64,000 nt of DNA from Xiphias gladius (GCF_016859285.1 NC_053407.1:21297715-21361714); one strand, 5' to 3'; counted from the first letter of the stretch, positions 11,615 through 24,047 are shown. Notes: generated by a model not told the origin, from the letters alone. Made by a program: numbers and translations.

Positions 11615-11660
11615 CTGCTATTGGCCGGAGCCGAACAACGCCTCTCCGGATTGGTCGGCT
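11615..11660 (-). promoter_or_regulatory. Twin CCAAT boxes in the chchd3 promoter
   Basis: Two inverted CCAAT boxes (ATTGG on +) sit at 11620-11624 and 11650-11654, 30 bp apart, about 160-195 bases upstream of the chchd3 start codon in GC-rich sequence. NF-Y commonly uses such pairs. There is no obvious TATA box. Function is inferred from position and motif only. Confidence 0.4.
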
Positions 11661-12669
11661 GGGTCTTAAAAATCAGTGAAACGTAAGAGAACATTGTGTC
11701 CCTGCCTAAAAAAAACAAAAAAAGCCCAAAACTAATAAAAACCAACTACAAAAACTCTTTTAAACATACATTTCCTGTTGTTTGACACTAATGGAGATAC
11801 AGCACTTATTTGCAGCGGTGTTGCCAGTTTAATTCCAGTGGGCAGGGAGTGTGAGGATTTATTGTACAGTGCAATGTTTCCACATGTTGACAAATGCTGG
11901 TTCAGGACACCTGAGACAATATGACGAGGACACACGAAAACTAAAATACAGCCACTGCAGGAACCCCAGAAAGATCAGTTCTGAATCTCAATGATCCTGA
12001 TTCCTGCTGCTTCTAAAACATTTATGTATTTAGTCCATTCAGCATCACACTATCTCGTTCAGTGTGATCCTACTGATCGACAGAAGATATAAATATGGAG
12101 TAAATTAGCTGTCACTTTTATCAAATAAATATTCAAACAACATCACAGACAAAAAAAAAAAAAAAAAAAAAATTGCACCATGATTTTGAATTTCTGAATG
12201 CTAATGAGGTACTATTGTTAAAGGATAAGTTTGGTGATATTCTATTTTTTTTTTTTAATAAAAGACCGAAAGCGACTATGAACAGATCCCACTTACAGTA
12301 ACCTGTTATATCTTATTCCTCTGAGCCATAGACCTAGACCGTTGTCCAAAAACTATTAAAACACATCAGTGAGCCGTTTCACTGGGCAACATGTTCCTTC
12401 TTCACAGCGGACATGGGCTCTGTAGTTCAATTTTCAGTTGATTGTAAACACCGTCCTGCTGCTAAATACTCACTAAAGCACCTAATTTGTATTAATCCAA
12501 TGCTGGAATTAGTGCTTAACAAATTTATTATTTACTGTTGCTTGAGTAATGTTTTTAAAATCCACAGCTACAAAGCCCAGTTTTCTTAGGAATTTATATA
12601 ACCTTTTTAAAAAGGGAATTATATATTTGTTACCAGTTTTTAAACCTACAATAACTGATATATTTTCTT

Positions 12670-13275
12670 ATTTTCTTTGTTGTTTTTGGCCACTTGGGGG
12701 CAGGGGAAACAAGCTGTAAACACAACACTGACATATCTAGGACGGCAACTGACGAGATTATATTCGTTATCGATTAATCTGCCCATTGTTTTCTCAATTA
12801 ACCGTTTTGTCTATAAAACATCAGCGAAGAAAGCTCATCCCAATATACTAGAGAACAAAGTGACGACATCAAATGTCATTTTCTTTTCAAACCAACAGTC
12901 AAAAACCAGAAAATATTCAATTTACTATAATGTAAGACCAAAAAAAAAGCTGGAGCTTTAGACATTTCATCACCTTTTAAGTTGTTATCTCAAAACTGTC
13001 AGCAAACAGTTACTTATTTAAACAACCAGCAGCTATGGAGCATCATTATGATTCATTTGGAGTCGTGTTTGTGTCCACCTGATGAATTTAAGTCCTGTAT
13101 TCCCTCTCTTGTAGCTGTGTTTTCAGTCTCTACCAACTCCCGAGGGAAACATCTGGCTCTTAAGCTGATAAAAGCTCCACTTTGGGCCACTGTACTATAT
13201 CTCCACTATCACCAGCTGGCCTCTTAACTGTGTCTGTCTGCTGTTTGGTGCTGAGCAGGCGGTGTGCAGTTGAGA
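12670..13275 (+). repeat. Dispersed repeat family A, copy 2, interrupted by family B
   Basis: TTTTTGGCCACTTGGGGGCA at the left, then CAGCAAACAGTTAC, CACCTGATGAATTTAAG and CACCAACTCCCGAGGGAAA, match 785-1095. The middle (about 12735-12965) is a family B copy containing TTATCGATTAATCTGCCC, absent from copy 1. The B element therefore inserted into A. It lies between chchd3 and slc35b4. Confidence 0.6.
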
Positions 13276-13473
13276 TGTTTCGTTGAAAACCGCCTGCCTA
13301 ATGAGAGCGGTGAGAATCAAGAACAGAAGTAAAACAGTAACGCCGTGGGCAGTAAAACCAGAACAAGGAGTTAAAAGATGCTAAAATGCTACAGACAGCT
13401 GAGAGGAACTGCAGGGTTGGGTGATAATTCCCCATAAAGTCATCACTACAAGCAAACTCTTTCAGTAACAAGC

Positions 13474-13550
13474 TGTCACGTGATCCATTAATCACGTGAC
13501 TACGTGATCAATGGCCGCTTTAAAGATATAGCCGCTTTAAAGATTTGCGT
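13474..13550. promoter_or_regulatory. Paired CACGTG E-boxes and a duplicated GCCGCTTTAAAGAT motif
   Basis: GTCACGTGATC and ATCACGTGAC form a near-perfect palindrome, each holding the TCACGTGA core bound by bHLH-ZIP factors such as TFEB/USF. A third half-site, ACGTGATC, follows. Directly after, GCCGCTTTAAAGAT occurs twice 17 bp apart. It lies about 280 bp beyond the slc35b4 stop codon, so it may belong to a distal element or the 3' UTR. Confidence 0.3.
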
Positions 13551-13826
13551 CTTCAGCAGGAACCAAGGGGCTTTGGGCTGAGTGACACAGACACGGTAGA
13601 GAGGTGGGAAAGCACTGAGAGGTGGACCAACACGTTGTTGGTTGACAGTAATAAAAATATAGAATATCACCAGCATCATCCTTTCACCTGTTGTGTCTGA
13701 GCGGTTCACTAGAGCCAATGATGTGTGAGAACAAAAAGCCATAACTATAAAATCGCTGCAGGGTAGTCAACCAAAAAACGATCCATGAGTCCAACACGGT
13801 GGCTGTTTTTTCCAGTCCCTTCTTCT

Positions 13827-16430
13827 TCACTCTGCCTTCTTGTCCTTGACGTCCGGTCCACGCAGAGCCCTCTGTACGTTGCTCCACACCTCCGTGTACA
13901 GCAGCGTACCCAGGAAGACCACGGCCGTGCCCACCCAGTGCCAGGCAGTGAAGGGGTTTTGAAAGTACATGATGGAGAAGATGAGGCTGAGGAACTTCCT
14001 CAGCGTCACCACCAGGGTGACGGTCAGCGAGGCGCACTCTGTGGTCAGAATGAAAACGCCACGGATGCACACGTACCTGAAGGAACTGGTTAAAGTCTGC
14101 AACGGGACTGAGAAAATGGAAAAAAAAAAAAAACCCCTAACACTTAAAAGTCCCAGACTGCCATCATTATTACTTTGTTTACGGGTATGTTGATTTCTTC
14201 ATGTATTGTGAAGGTTTGTGTGTGTGTGTGTTCTGCAGTGTACGAACACATTATGATCAGAAAATACACGTGTAGCATGTGAGATAGTTGACAGTTTCAG
14301 TGGTGACAACAAAGTAATACATTTTCACTACTTTATCATAGCGTTTTTCAGTATTTTTCCTTAGCCTGAGGAAGTTTTTTTTCTATTTAACAAAATATTC
14401 ATGCTGTATTTAACTCTATATAACTTTTCGATGTGTCAGCTGTTAACGATGCCTATAACAGACTCAGCCGTACAAGAACTTTGTCCGGATAAAACACTGT
14501 GAGGGCTGAAATGGGAAAGTTCCTCGATTTACACAAATAAAGATTTAAACTAACCGCGATCGATGCAATGCTTTATGACGCTGCTGCTGTGTGTACTGAA
14601 TTTTGATAACCGGTCCTAATTCTGACGACTCAAAACGAAGGAGTATGTCCACTTATGGCCCCTCGTCACACGCTGAATATGTCTACTGTCTGAGTTGTGA
14701 GCAGTTAATGTACAATTGGACTTTTCCATCTCAAGTTGTTTCATGTAAAAAACAACTTGGTGGCACAAGGAGGTAAAACTATCAAGTGTTTCTTTAGAGG
14801 AAAGTAAAGATAGAAATGTATCATTAAAAAATGTTTTCTTCTTTTCTGTTCTCTTAAATCATGTTCTGACCCTTTGTTGATGTTAGAAACCTCTTGAATA
14901 AATATGAGGAGGTATATCTAGTACACATAATATCAGCCTTCCTTTCTTTTTTTTTTGGCAGGATACTGTGTGATGACGTTGATCAGCAGGTAGAACCACA
15001 TAATCGGCACGGTCAGTCCGACCACAGGAACAACTACAGGAGCTGCAAGGAGAAGATTTTTTATTTACATCAGTGAGCACAGACGTGCGGTCACAAAACA
15101 CACACTTTCCAACCACAACGTTTTCCTGAGTGAATCGCTGGGACTCACCGCTCTGACTGAAGTGGACACAGTGGTTGTAGATGTCTGCGGAAAGAAGCAG
15201 GAAGCCCGGCAGAGGCAGGCAGTGCTGAGAAAGACAAGAAAAAGAGGTGGAAAGAGTTTTCTACATTATCCAACTTGCTTTAGAGGACTATAAAACATTT
15301 AACAGAAGACAGGAGCCTAAATGAAGCTTGGAGATTCCTGCAGAAGAAGATGTTTTGTGTGTCGTGTCCCGCAAGGCAAGAGCTAGCAGAACAGAAAACT
15401 CACATTATAGAAGAGAGCCTCTTTGGAGTGTTTTCCATACTGCTTGTACAGCGTCTCCTGGAAAATGCCCATCCTGGCAGACATCAGCAGAGCAAAGGTC
15501 AACATGGCGATACCTAAGAGAACAGAAATTACATTCATATCTATATCGCTGGTTGCTAGTATTAACTCTGACCGTGTCTATCCATCCACCTATCACAGAA
15601 AGAGATCTATTTATTTTCATTTCATTTTGTTTTTTCAGGGAAAATGCACATTAATCAGCATCACTGTAAATGTGCCAGTGTTAGCCAAACGGCTCATTTT
15701 CAACTGTTGTCCCTCGTCCAGGTGGTAAAGCACCAGTGTGCGGGATCTAGTGACATCTAGTGGTGAGGTTGCAGACTGCAACCAACTGAATACCACTCCC
15801 CACCTTCTTCCCTTTCCAAGCGTCTAGGAGAACCTACGGTGGCCTTCAGGTAACATAAAAACATGTAAAGGCCCTATATAGAGCCAGTGTTTTGTTTGTC
15901 CGTGGGCCACTGTAGAAACACGGCAGTGCAACATGGCAGGCTCTGTGGAAAAGGACCCGCTGCCTACGTAGATATGAAGGCATCGTTCTAAGCTAACGAA
16001 AACACAACGATTCTTAGTTTTAGGTGATTAATCACTAATAAAAATATAATTATGAATATAATGTTCCATTTCTGCCAATAGATCCTGTAAATCCTACACA
16101 CTGGGCCTTTAACTTAGTCATTAAATCAACTAAGAGCTGACAACAGTTGGTTGGATGAGTCAATCATCAGAAAATTAACTGGAAATAATTTTGATTGATT
16201 TTTTTTTTTTTTTTTTTTTTTAAATCAAGCAAAAATACCAAACATTCTCTGGTTCCAGCTTCTCAAATGTGCAGATTTGTAATTTTCTTGTATTACATTG
16301 CAAATCGAATATCTTTGGGTTTTAAACAGTTGGTTGAAAAAAAAAAAAAAAAAGCAATTTGAAGTCACCTCAGGCTCTGTTAAGTTGTGGACATTTTCAA
16401 CATTTTTTGTCAATTTATTGACTGAGCATA

Positions 16431-16466
<36 letters not shown>

Positions 16467-18467
16467 CTAAACACATCAGGACCTCAATAGATAATGAAAG
16501 TAATTGTAGCCCTAGTCCAAATGAAATGTCATTTTAAAGAGCTTAGGACCCAAGACCCACCTATAAGCCAGCGCACAAAGGCATAAAATCCCTGGTCCTC
16601 TGATCCCTCATCGGCCACATTCTGCAGAAGCAAAAACCACAAGTAACAAAAAGCACGTGCGAACAAATTACAGGTCAAGGTCAAAACTGTGTATATTCAA
16701 AGAGAAAACTGTCTTGGATTGAAGAAGATTATATTGCATGACAACCAGCGACAACGTGTGGAGATGTGACTTGTACGAGACTCACCACCTGTTTGGCAGA
16801 CATGATGGTGCAGATGAAGATACCAGCTGAAACCAAAGCTATAGACAGATATTTACTGGCTGAATACCTGCCGAGGGAGAAGGTGGGATACAAATTACTG
16901 AAATAAATATGCACGCAGATGTACTGTGATGGTGCAGACTGGAAGAGCTCTGGGGCAAAATATTTGTCATTCGAGGTTTCGAGCTGTCGGAGGAGGCAGC
17001 GATACCTTTTCTTCAGGATGATTATTCCCAGGATCATGTTAGCGATCAGTGATCCCTGCAAAGAAACAAGCAGCAGGTCAACCACGGAGATTAGACTGAA
17101 GAGGAGGTGAGGGATGGAGGTCGTGTGGTAACAGGAAACATTTAAAAGTGAAGGTGTGAAAGGCAGTAATCCGTACTGATCTGAAGATCATGTGCAGCGG
17201 CATGGCGATGTTGAAGTTGAGAGCATAATTGTTGATCACACTGACTGTGAAGAACATCGTCACCATGATCACGTAGTTACTAGAGAAAAAAAAGAGGCTT
17301 GTTTTAGTGTCTGTTCATCTTTTCTGCAGAAGGAAATCTAAGCTCCATCAACCGGTCAATTTTGTTTTTATTTATTTATCTATTTTTACCTGATAGGGAT
17401 CGCTGGTTTCTTCCTACCGAAGTTTGTCTCAAAGAGGAAGCCTTCAAATGCAATGAATACAAACTGAGCGAAGGTGACGATGTTGCCGCATCCTGGAAAC
17501 TCTCTAAAGAAAGAAGAAAACAATGACAGATTCAGTTAAAAGGTCTCGTTAAAATTTTTGGGAGCTATAATCCAGCATGTGTATACTTTCTACTTCTACT
17601 TTTTATTTTCTCCACACATTGCCCAGCGCTATTTCTACGCAGAGAGCGAAGGAGATATATCTGAAGGAGGAGTAGGATAGTTGGGTTATGGTTTTGAGAT
17701 TAATATAGTGCAACATTTTCTGGTTCCTGCTGCTCAGTTGTGAGGATTTCCTGCTTTTTTTTTGGTCTTATTTGATAGTAAACTGCAGGTTTTGGACTGT
17801 TGAACCGAGCAAACAAGCAATCTGAAGATACCATCTTGGGCTCTAAGAGACTGATGAGCATTTTTGCTGTTCTGTTGATCTAACTAATCCTTTCAGCTCC
17901 ATGTGTGTACATATACTGTATATTCATACTTCATATACATATGTATATATACACACACTGAACAAAAATTACATTTGAGTAATTTCTATCCCATTTTATC
18001 AAGGAAACGTTTTCACACAAAGCACTGGGAGGAAAATTACTTTGTAAATATGGCTTTTACCTGCCTTTCATCCTTTTATTTGTGTTGTATGATAAATGTG
18101 GGCTAGTTCTTAACTTTTGCCTTCACACAGTCCCTTTAGAAGAACACTTCATGAACATTACTTATGCTACACAGGCTCAAAGCTACTTAATAGGGGTTAC
18201 ATTAGCCCAGAAACTGTTAACTTGCCACCTCTGAAAACACGGCTCTGCGTCAAACCCAGCGACTACTCTTGCTATGTGGACACAGTAACAAAATGCTGCT
18301 GCAGAGGGGAGGTCACAACAACATTAAGTAACAGCTGTGAGAACTGTAATGTAGTAAAGTCCATTCACAGTCTTAAGTTTTGACACTGACCTTACGAGCA
18401 GCTCCAGAGACACCACATTGCTACAGCATCCGACAAAAACAAGAACAATGGCGAAAACTGTCCCCAT
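13827..18467 (-). CDS. slc35b4: UDP-xylose / UDP-GlcNAc transporter SLC35B4
   Basis: This nucleotide-sugar transporter exchanges UDP-xylose and UDP-N-acetylglucosamine across ER/Golgi membranes. Exons on -: 18467-18391, 17503-17390, 17279-17177, 17055-17006, 16867-16786, 16621-16561, 15513-15404, 15224-15149, 15042-14967, 14076-13827. They total 999 nt, 332 aa (human 331), in frame throughout. Conserved blocks include FPGCGNIVTFAQF, YALNFNIAMPLHMIFRS, IANMILGIIILKKRY, LLMSARMGIFQETLY, VPVVGLTVPIMWFYLLINV and YVCIRGVFILTTECASLTV, consistent with about ten membrane spans. The first ATG starts inside the first hydrophobic segment, as in the family. The C-terminus ends KKAE, a canonical dilysine KKXX ER-retrieval signal. 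Exon 9 uses the donor GTATCC, which is off consensus. Confidence 0.96.
15727..16110. mobile_element. MITE with terminal inverted repeats in an slc35b4 intron
   Basis: The left end AAAGCACCAGTGTGCGGGAT and right end ATCCTACACACTGGGCCTTT are inverted repeats with a few mismatches. Inside are GTGACATCTAGTGGTGAGG and GGAGAACCTACGGTGGCC, parts of a very common percomorph nonautonomous element. There is no coding capacity. It sits in the intron between slc35b4 exons 6 and 7. I cannot assign the superfamily from sequence alone. Confidence 0.75.
16115..16400 (+). repeat. Dispersed repeat family B, degenerate copy
   Basis: Includes CATCAGAAAATTAACTGG, a long T tract (16200-16220), TCTGGTTCCAGCTTCTCAAA and ATATCTTTGGGTTTTAAAC. 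This order matches other B copies (46576, 59896). It directly follows the MITE in the slc35b4 intron. Confidence 0.5.
16432..16467. repeat. (CAA)n microsatellite
   Basis: About twelve CAA units in the slc35b4 intron. Confidence 0.95.
17690..17890 (-). repeat. Dispersed repeat family B fragment (inverted)
   Basis: ATTTTCTGGTTCCTGCTGCT, a T tract, AGTAAACTGCAGGTTTTGG and GACTGTTGAACCGAGCAAAC are reverse-complement counterparts of the 3' half of the family B copies. It lies in slc35b4 intron 1. Confidence 0.45.
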
Positions 18468-20138
18468 GGTGATTTACTCCTGGGGAAAACAAAAACAAAC
18501 AAACAAAAAAACTCGGTGTAAAATGTGTCACTTTACGAGGCAGGTTTCCGAGCGGTGCATATTTGCAAACGCGCAGCGTTTCGTTTTTTGCAGAGAGTCT
18601 TCCTTCTTCCACACAAACTCCGGCTTCGGCTGAACACGTCTGAATCTGAGACTGCGCTTTTCGTGACTGCCAAGCGCTCATGGGAAATGTCGTTCGCCGG
18701 TGACATCACGGAAAAAGTTACGCAGTGTCCTCAACGTTCTCCGTATCCAAGACAACATTGCAGATGAAACACACATATATTATTAGCAGGAGTAAATATT
18801 AACGAAATATAAAAAACAAAACAAAACAAAACGAACAAATAGTTTAAATTATTTAGTTAACAGTGTAATCCCTGCGCCGTTGTGACGCGCGGACGTTCGA
18901 ACGTGCATTCGTCAACAGTTTAAAAAAAGAAAAGAAAAGTTGATGAGGTCCCACTCTGTCCGAATTTATGGGCACCACAAACCGCTGAGAAGCGGATAGA
19001 GCAGGGATATTGCTCTATATTGCTCATTCCGGGGTGGACCTCCACAACAGTCCGTGCAGTTCTTGCCCAAACACTATTACATGGAGTCACAACAGGGTTT
19101 TCTGTCAACTGTCACAAAGAAATACTCGGTTCACTCATGCTTTGAATCTGAAAAAAAAAAACACTGACACGGACAGAGGCCTGTGCCATGAAACAGAAGT
19201 TAACAGGGTTTTTTTTGCACCAGATTTAAGAAGGTTGCGGGTTTTACTTTTTTTTATTATTATTATTTACTGAGAAGGTTTACTAAGATATTTTAATTGC
19301 ACATACTAAATTATATAAGGTGGTAGGACAGGCTCAACCCCCTGCGACCCTGAATGTAGTACTTGGGATAGAAAATGCACGGAGGTTATATCCTGCCATC
19401 CTACATATCCCAGTGATATTAAAGCCATACAGTGTTTTTAAATTCACATCTGTTTACCTTTGACCTCTGTTGACTGTTTGACAACCTCTAGACTGGAAAG
19501 GAACTCGGAGCTAAAGTTACCGGGCGTAGAACTTCTATGTGATTGTAGTAATGAAGAGTTCTGCCAAACTGCATATTTTTTGGAAAAACACGCCGGGAAA
19601 CTGGCGGTTTTACTCGTGCTTTACGCGAATCAAAGGCAGAAGTAGAAGGTTTAACCTATTGATTGAGAAATGTGTTCACGGCGGAAGTTCATGTGCGGGT
19701 TTTCCGCAGGCCTTGTCCCTGCTGCCTCCAGCAAATCTGCCCATTAAAACGATTAGGTTGTGATGTGAGTGAACGCAACGTGAAATAAACGCTGGCCCGA
19801 CGAGAGCGACACGTGGCAGCTGTCAGATAAAAGTAGTGGAGGAAAAGTGCAAAAGAAGAAAACAGAGTACGAGTACAAGGTAGAAAGGAGGTCTGTGGGG
19901 CGTGAGGGGCGGACACGTAGTCGCAGGCCGTTGACGCAGCCTGCCTACATAGACGATCGTTGGTCGGGCTACGTGATTACGTGGGCTCCGGAGGACGTGG
20001 CGCAAACCAGCCGCTAGCGTCGCCCTCGCCGCCGCCGCTGGGGCATCCACAGTGCAGTCGGCGCCAGCGTCAGGAGCAGCGGGCCCCGATCCGTCACGAG
20101 CCTCGCGTGAGCCGCTAGCTTCTCCCGGTGCTGCCAGG

Positions 20139-23035
20139 ATGATCTCCCTCACGGATTCGCAGAGTAGGTCCCGCCTGCTGCCCTTCGTCCTCCTTTGTCA
20201 TCGTCGTCCCCGCGTAGAACCCGGGTTCAGCCGAACGCGAGAGGCTAAACGCTCAAATACTATTGGCCGAGAGCACCGCGACGTCACGTATCGCGACGTC
20301 ACTGTAAAGTATTTAAAATAAAGAAGTGATTAACTTATTAATAAATTTCTGATTTAAATTATATATTTCTCCATTATAACATCCTTAATTACGTGTATAT
20401 ATATTTAACTTAGTTTTTAACACATATATTTTATATACTAAATTAAATTTACACTGTCCTACACTATTAATTGTCCAGGCCAATAGTTTTTAATTAGTTC
20501 ATTCGTTGATCAATTAGTTCATAAAGCGTGAACACACAATGACTTATTAATGCCTTTCACAATTTTTATGGTCTTTTAAATTGTGTGTTTTTGTTTTGCA
20601 ATTGAGAAACTGATCAACAGATCAATTTCTAATGGGGTTCATCGTGAGATTCAGTCATTTTTTTTACTCACGTGGTTCATATCTTATTTCATATAGTTTT
20701 TTCCTTATTAAGTTGTACGGCGACTCTCATTTTGCCCTCTATAATTCGCAGCCAGTAGTGTAATTCCTATTTTAGAAAACCTTCATATTTGTTTCATATC
20801 AGTTTGTTTGACCCCGTTAGTGTCAGTTTCTCCCTAGATTTGAAAACTTTATTTAAATAATAGTTTACAACGTGGGATGTAACCACGTGCACATACTAAC
20901 AACTCCTTTGTCTCTCAAACTCTAAAGAAATCGGGATGGGGCTGACAGGGTTCGGTGTGTTTTTCCTCTTCTTTGGGATGATGCTGTTTTTCGATAAAGC
21001 TCTCCTCGCCATCGGAAATGTGAGTTGACCAATGACGTCACCGCGCTGTCAGACATCTCCCTTGTGTCGTCTGAAAGATGTCGGACTTGTGATGCTCTGT
21101 GTGCCTCTGCTTGTTGTACAGATTCTGTTTGTCTCCGGTCTGTCCTTCGTCATCGGCCTGGAGCGCACGTTCAGATTTTTCTTCCAGAGACACAAAGCAA
21201 AAGCCACCAGTTTCTTCCTGGGAGGGGTGTTTGTGGTTCTGATCGGCTGGCCGATCATTGGGGTCGTTCTGGAGATCTACGGTTTCTTCCTCCTATTCAG
21301 GTAAGCTCAGACAGAACGAAGACAAACCCGTTGTCATCGTATTCTTTGATTGATGTGAATTGTTTTGGGTCTCACCTCGTTCTCTTCAACAGGGGATTTT
21401 TCCCGGTGGCAGTGGGCTTCATCAGACGAGTGCCTGTGCTCGGGTCTTTGCTCAGTTTACCGGGGATCAGTACCGTAAGCATCAATGTCGACCATTAAAC
21501 CATGCAAACTGAACTCACATTTAAATTATTAGAGAGTTAAAACTTGGTTGAGACTGATAACTCTTCACAAATAACATTTACTCACCTTGTAAAGTGTGTT
21601 CATACAGTTGAAGGACTTTTTTGAAAGCGTTCTGGTGCGTATCAAACATCCTATATTTGACAGTTTAATCCTGAAAAACACTGAATTTACAAGCTGTCGA
21701 CGACAAGTTAGGCCTCAAAGGCAAACAGTAATTAAAGATGAACTTTGTGAATAATTATTTGTGTAACAGCTATTGCAATTCAGCACAGTGCAACAATTAT
21801 TTTCATTATTCAGTTATTCCGCCGATTATTGTCTTGATTAATCGACTGATCGTTTGGTCTGCAAAATGTCAGAAAAGTGAAAAAAAAAAGTGACATACGA
21901 TAGGAGGCTTTTACTGAAACGTGAGCGCTGACAGTCGTTCTCTTGTGTCGCCTAAGAAAAGCGTCTCTGTTGTACTGAGCGCGGCCTCATGGGACTCCCC
22001 TCTAAGAGTCTGTTGTCTGTCTTCATGTCTCCATAAAGACAGTCAGTGTTCGGGATCAGTTCTCACAACATAATTCCTTTAATGTTGCTCTCTGGTGTGT
22101 GTGGTGTATTGTACTGTATTCAGCACACCAAACATTTTGCAAATCTTGTGCCTCTCTGTGTTTTCATATAAAAACCCCATCCCGTCTTTAGGGAAAACGT
22201 TCTTTTCCGTGGTTTGCAAAGTCTCCCGGCTCATGATATCCAAGCTCTGATCCTGTCGGCCTCTCTTAAACGATCTCTTTATCCCTCGCGCCAAAAATCC
22301 TGCTCTCACATGTTGCTTTATCACCATGATTTTTAATGAACCTTCAGATAACTACAAAGTCGTAGCACACCAGGAAGTCTTTCTGACTTCTGAGAAATCT
22401 CCCACGCTGTCAATCCAATGTGCTCAGTTCGTTATCAACGTTTTGGTCCTTAGACCTTCGTCAGGTAAAATATTCCCCTCAGGACTTTTTGGTTTTAAAT
22501 CAACCCGCTCACTTTTCAAAATCCTGTTTTCGCCGCCCCTCACTTTTATTATTTCAGAACCAAGTCTGTCAATAAATAAATCAATAAATAAATGAAGGTA
22601 AGGAGTGGTGCATCGATTGATTTCCAGTTTTTTGGCCCTGGGTTCAGCCTCTAAGGCTGTATATGGGCTGTAAAGAAAAAAATATAATCAATATTTCTAT
22701 TTATAGTTAATAATCTCCTAAAAAGACCCTAGAACTTAACATCAGTAGTCTTTGTAGTGAAGACACTTATACAACAATATATATCCGAAAGTTAGTGTTA
22801 GTATTTTCTTATAGATAAGAAGATATATAATTGTTTATTTCTGAAAGCCAACATACGCCCTTGCTTCTGACAGATGCAGAAGCAATTTCCTCTTGTTCTT
22901 CCTCTGAGCTTTAAACTTTGCATTGAATATTTCTGGGTAAGTTGTAAAACTTGCAGCTCATAAATAACCCTGGATTGTTTTCTCTTTCTTTTTCAGCTGG
23001 TCGACAAAATTGGCGAGAGCAACACTATGGTATAA
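20139..23035 (+). CDS. golt1b: Golgi transport protein GOLT1B (Got1 family)
   Basis: GOLT1B is a small four-span membrane protein, homologous to yeast Got1, that cycles between ER and Golgi and assists COPII-dependent transport. Exons: 20139-20163, 20928-21019, 21122-21300, 21393-21474, 22997-23035. They total 417 nt, 138 aa, the same length as human, with every junction in frame. The start [18 protein letters not shown] is the family N-terminus. [49 protein letters not shown] and [17 protein letters not shown] are the hydrophobic segments, and the protein ends [12 protein letters not shown]. Intron 2 is only 102 bp and intron 3 is 92 bp. An AATAAA at 23603-23608 likely ends the mRNA. It is followed head-to-tail by spx, as in human 12p12. 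Confidence 0.97.
20277..20302 (+). promoter_or_regulatory. Twin CRE/ATF-like sites in golt1b intron 1
   Basis: CGCGACGTCAC occurs twice, at 20277-20287 and 20292-20302, starting 15 bp apart. GACGTCAC is close to the palindromic CRE bound by CREB/ATF factors. It lies 114 bp into intron 1. The upstream region also has ACGTGG cores (near 19811, 19979 and 19995) like those of unfolded-protein-response elements. The motifs are seen; the function is inferred. Confidence 0.4.
21795..21900 (+). repeat. Dispersed repeat family B fragment
   Basis: Contains TTTTCATTATTCAGTTATTC, TTGATTAATCGACTGATCG and GTCTGCAAAATGTCAGAAAA in the family order. It lies in golt1b intron 4. Confidence 0.55.
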
Positions 23036-23602
23036 CAGTGGGTTGTTTCAGTTTCAGTATTTATCAAAGCTTCTAATAGTTACTGTATATTTTGGTCATT
23101 GCCACTCCAGAACTGTGAATCCAAACATTTTTTCTGCACAAAAGACACTGGTTTATTGGTTTATTTGTGGACATTTGACTGACATCAGGAAGTTTCCTCC
23201 GTCAGAAGGAAACACTTTTGTATCTGACTGCAACTGGACAAAGTTACCAAGAGATTTTTTTTTCATTTTAACGGTTGGAAGCAGGTTTCCTTCTTTTTTT
23301 TTTTTTTTTTTTTGTATGATTCCAGTCCGATATTTATGGACTGATAATTTGGGACCACTGGACCAACTCAGCGGAGAGTCTGGAGCCTTTTGTAGCATCC
23401 ACTCCTCCAGATTGTGTGCCTAAACAGTCACTGAGAGCATTTTTGGGTTCCTCTGTGAAGTGTTACTGGAATTTTGTACTTTAAAATAAATAAGGTTGAG
23501 CTGAATGTTACTTAGGCAAAGAAACCTGAACTTGTTGTGGAAAGAGTTCAAGAGGCTTGTTGTGGAGATGTTTGACCCTAAATTTTGTAAGTGCATACTT
23601 GA

Positions 23603-23608
23603 AATAAA
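23603..23608 (+). promoter_or_regulatory. Polyadenylation signal of golt1b
   Basis: An AATAAA about 570 bases after the golt1b stop codon, followed by a TG/T-rich stretch (GTGTGTCTTTTATAC) typical of downstream elements. A second AATAAA lies at about 23486. Confidence 0.55.
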
Positions 23609-24047
23609 GTGTGTCTTTTATACTTTTGTTGTATATTTTTGCAGCAGGGATCGCAGTTTTAAATACGTCACCTGGGATATTTAATGCGTCGCTGTTCTTC
23701 CCTTTTTACTCTTTAATTACACACCATGAACAAGGTTGTAAACACCTTATTTCACAAACTTTTTGTTTCCCAGTGTTGTACCTTAAGCTACCCAGCATTC
23801 ACAAAAATACTCGAGAGTTTAATTTATTTCTTATTTCCACTGAATATCCAGTTTTTACACCCTTGTTCCTCAGAGTCTTGTTTTCTTCCTCTCTACCTAC
23901 ATTTACAACAAAATTACACCGTAAACATGGATGGATTGATGAACAGTCCGACTGGGCACAGGCCCAAAGGGTCAAGGTTCCCCCTAGGCCTCGCCTGGAA
24001 CATGTCGCTGAAAGAGACACTGCCGACCACAGTGAGGCATAATACGC

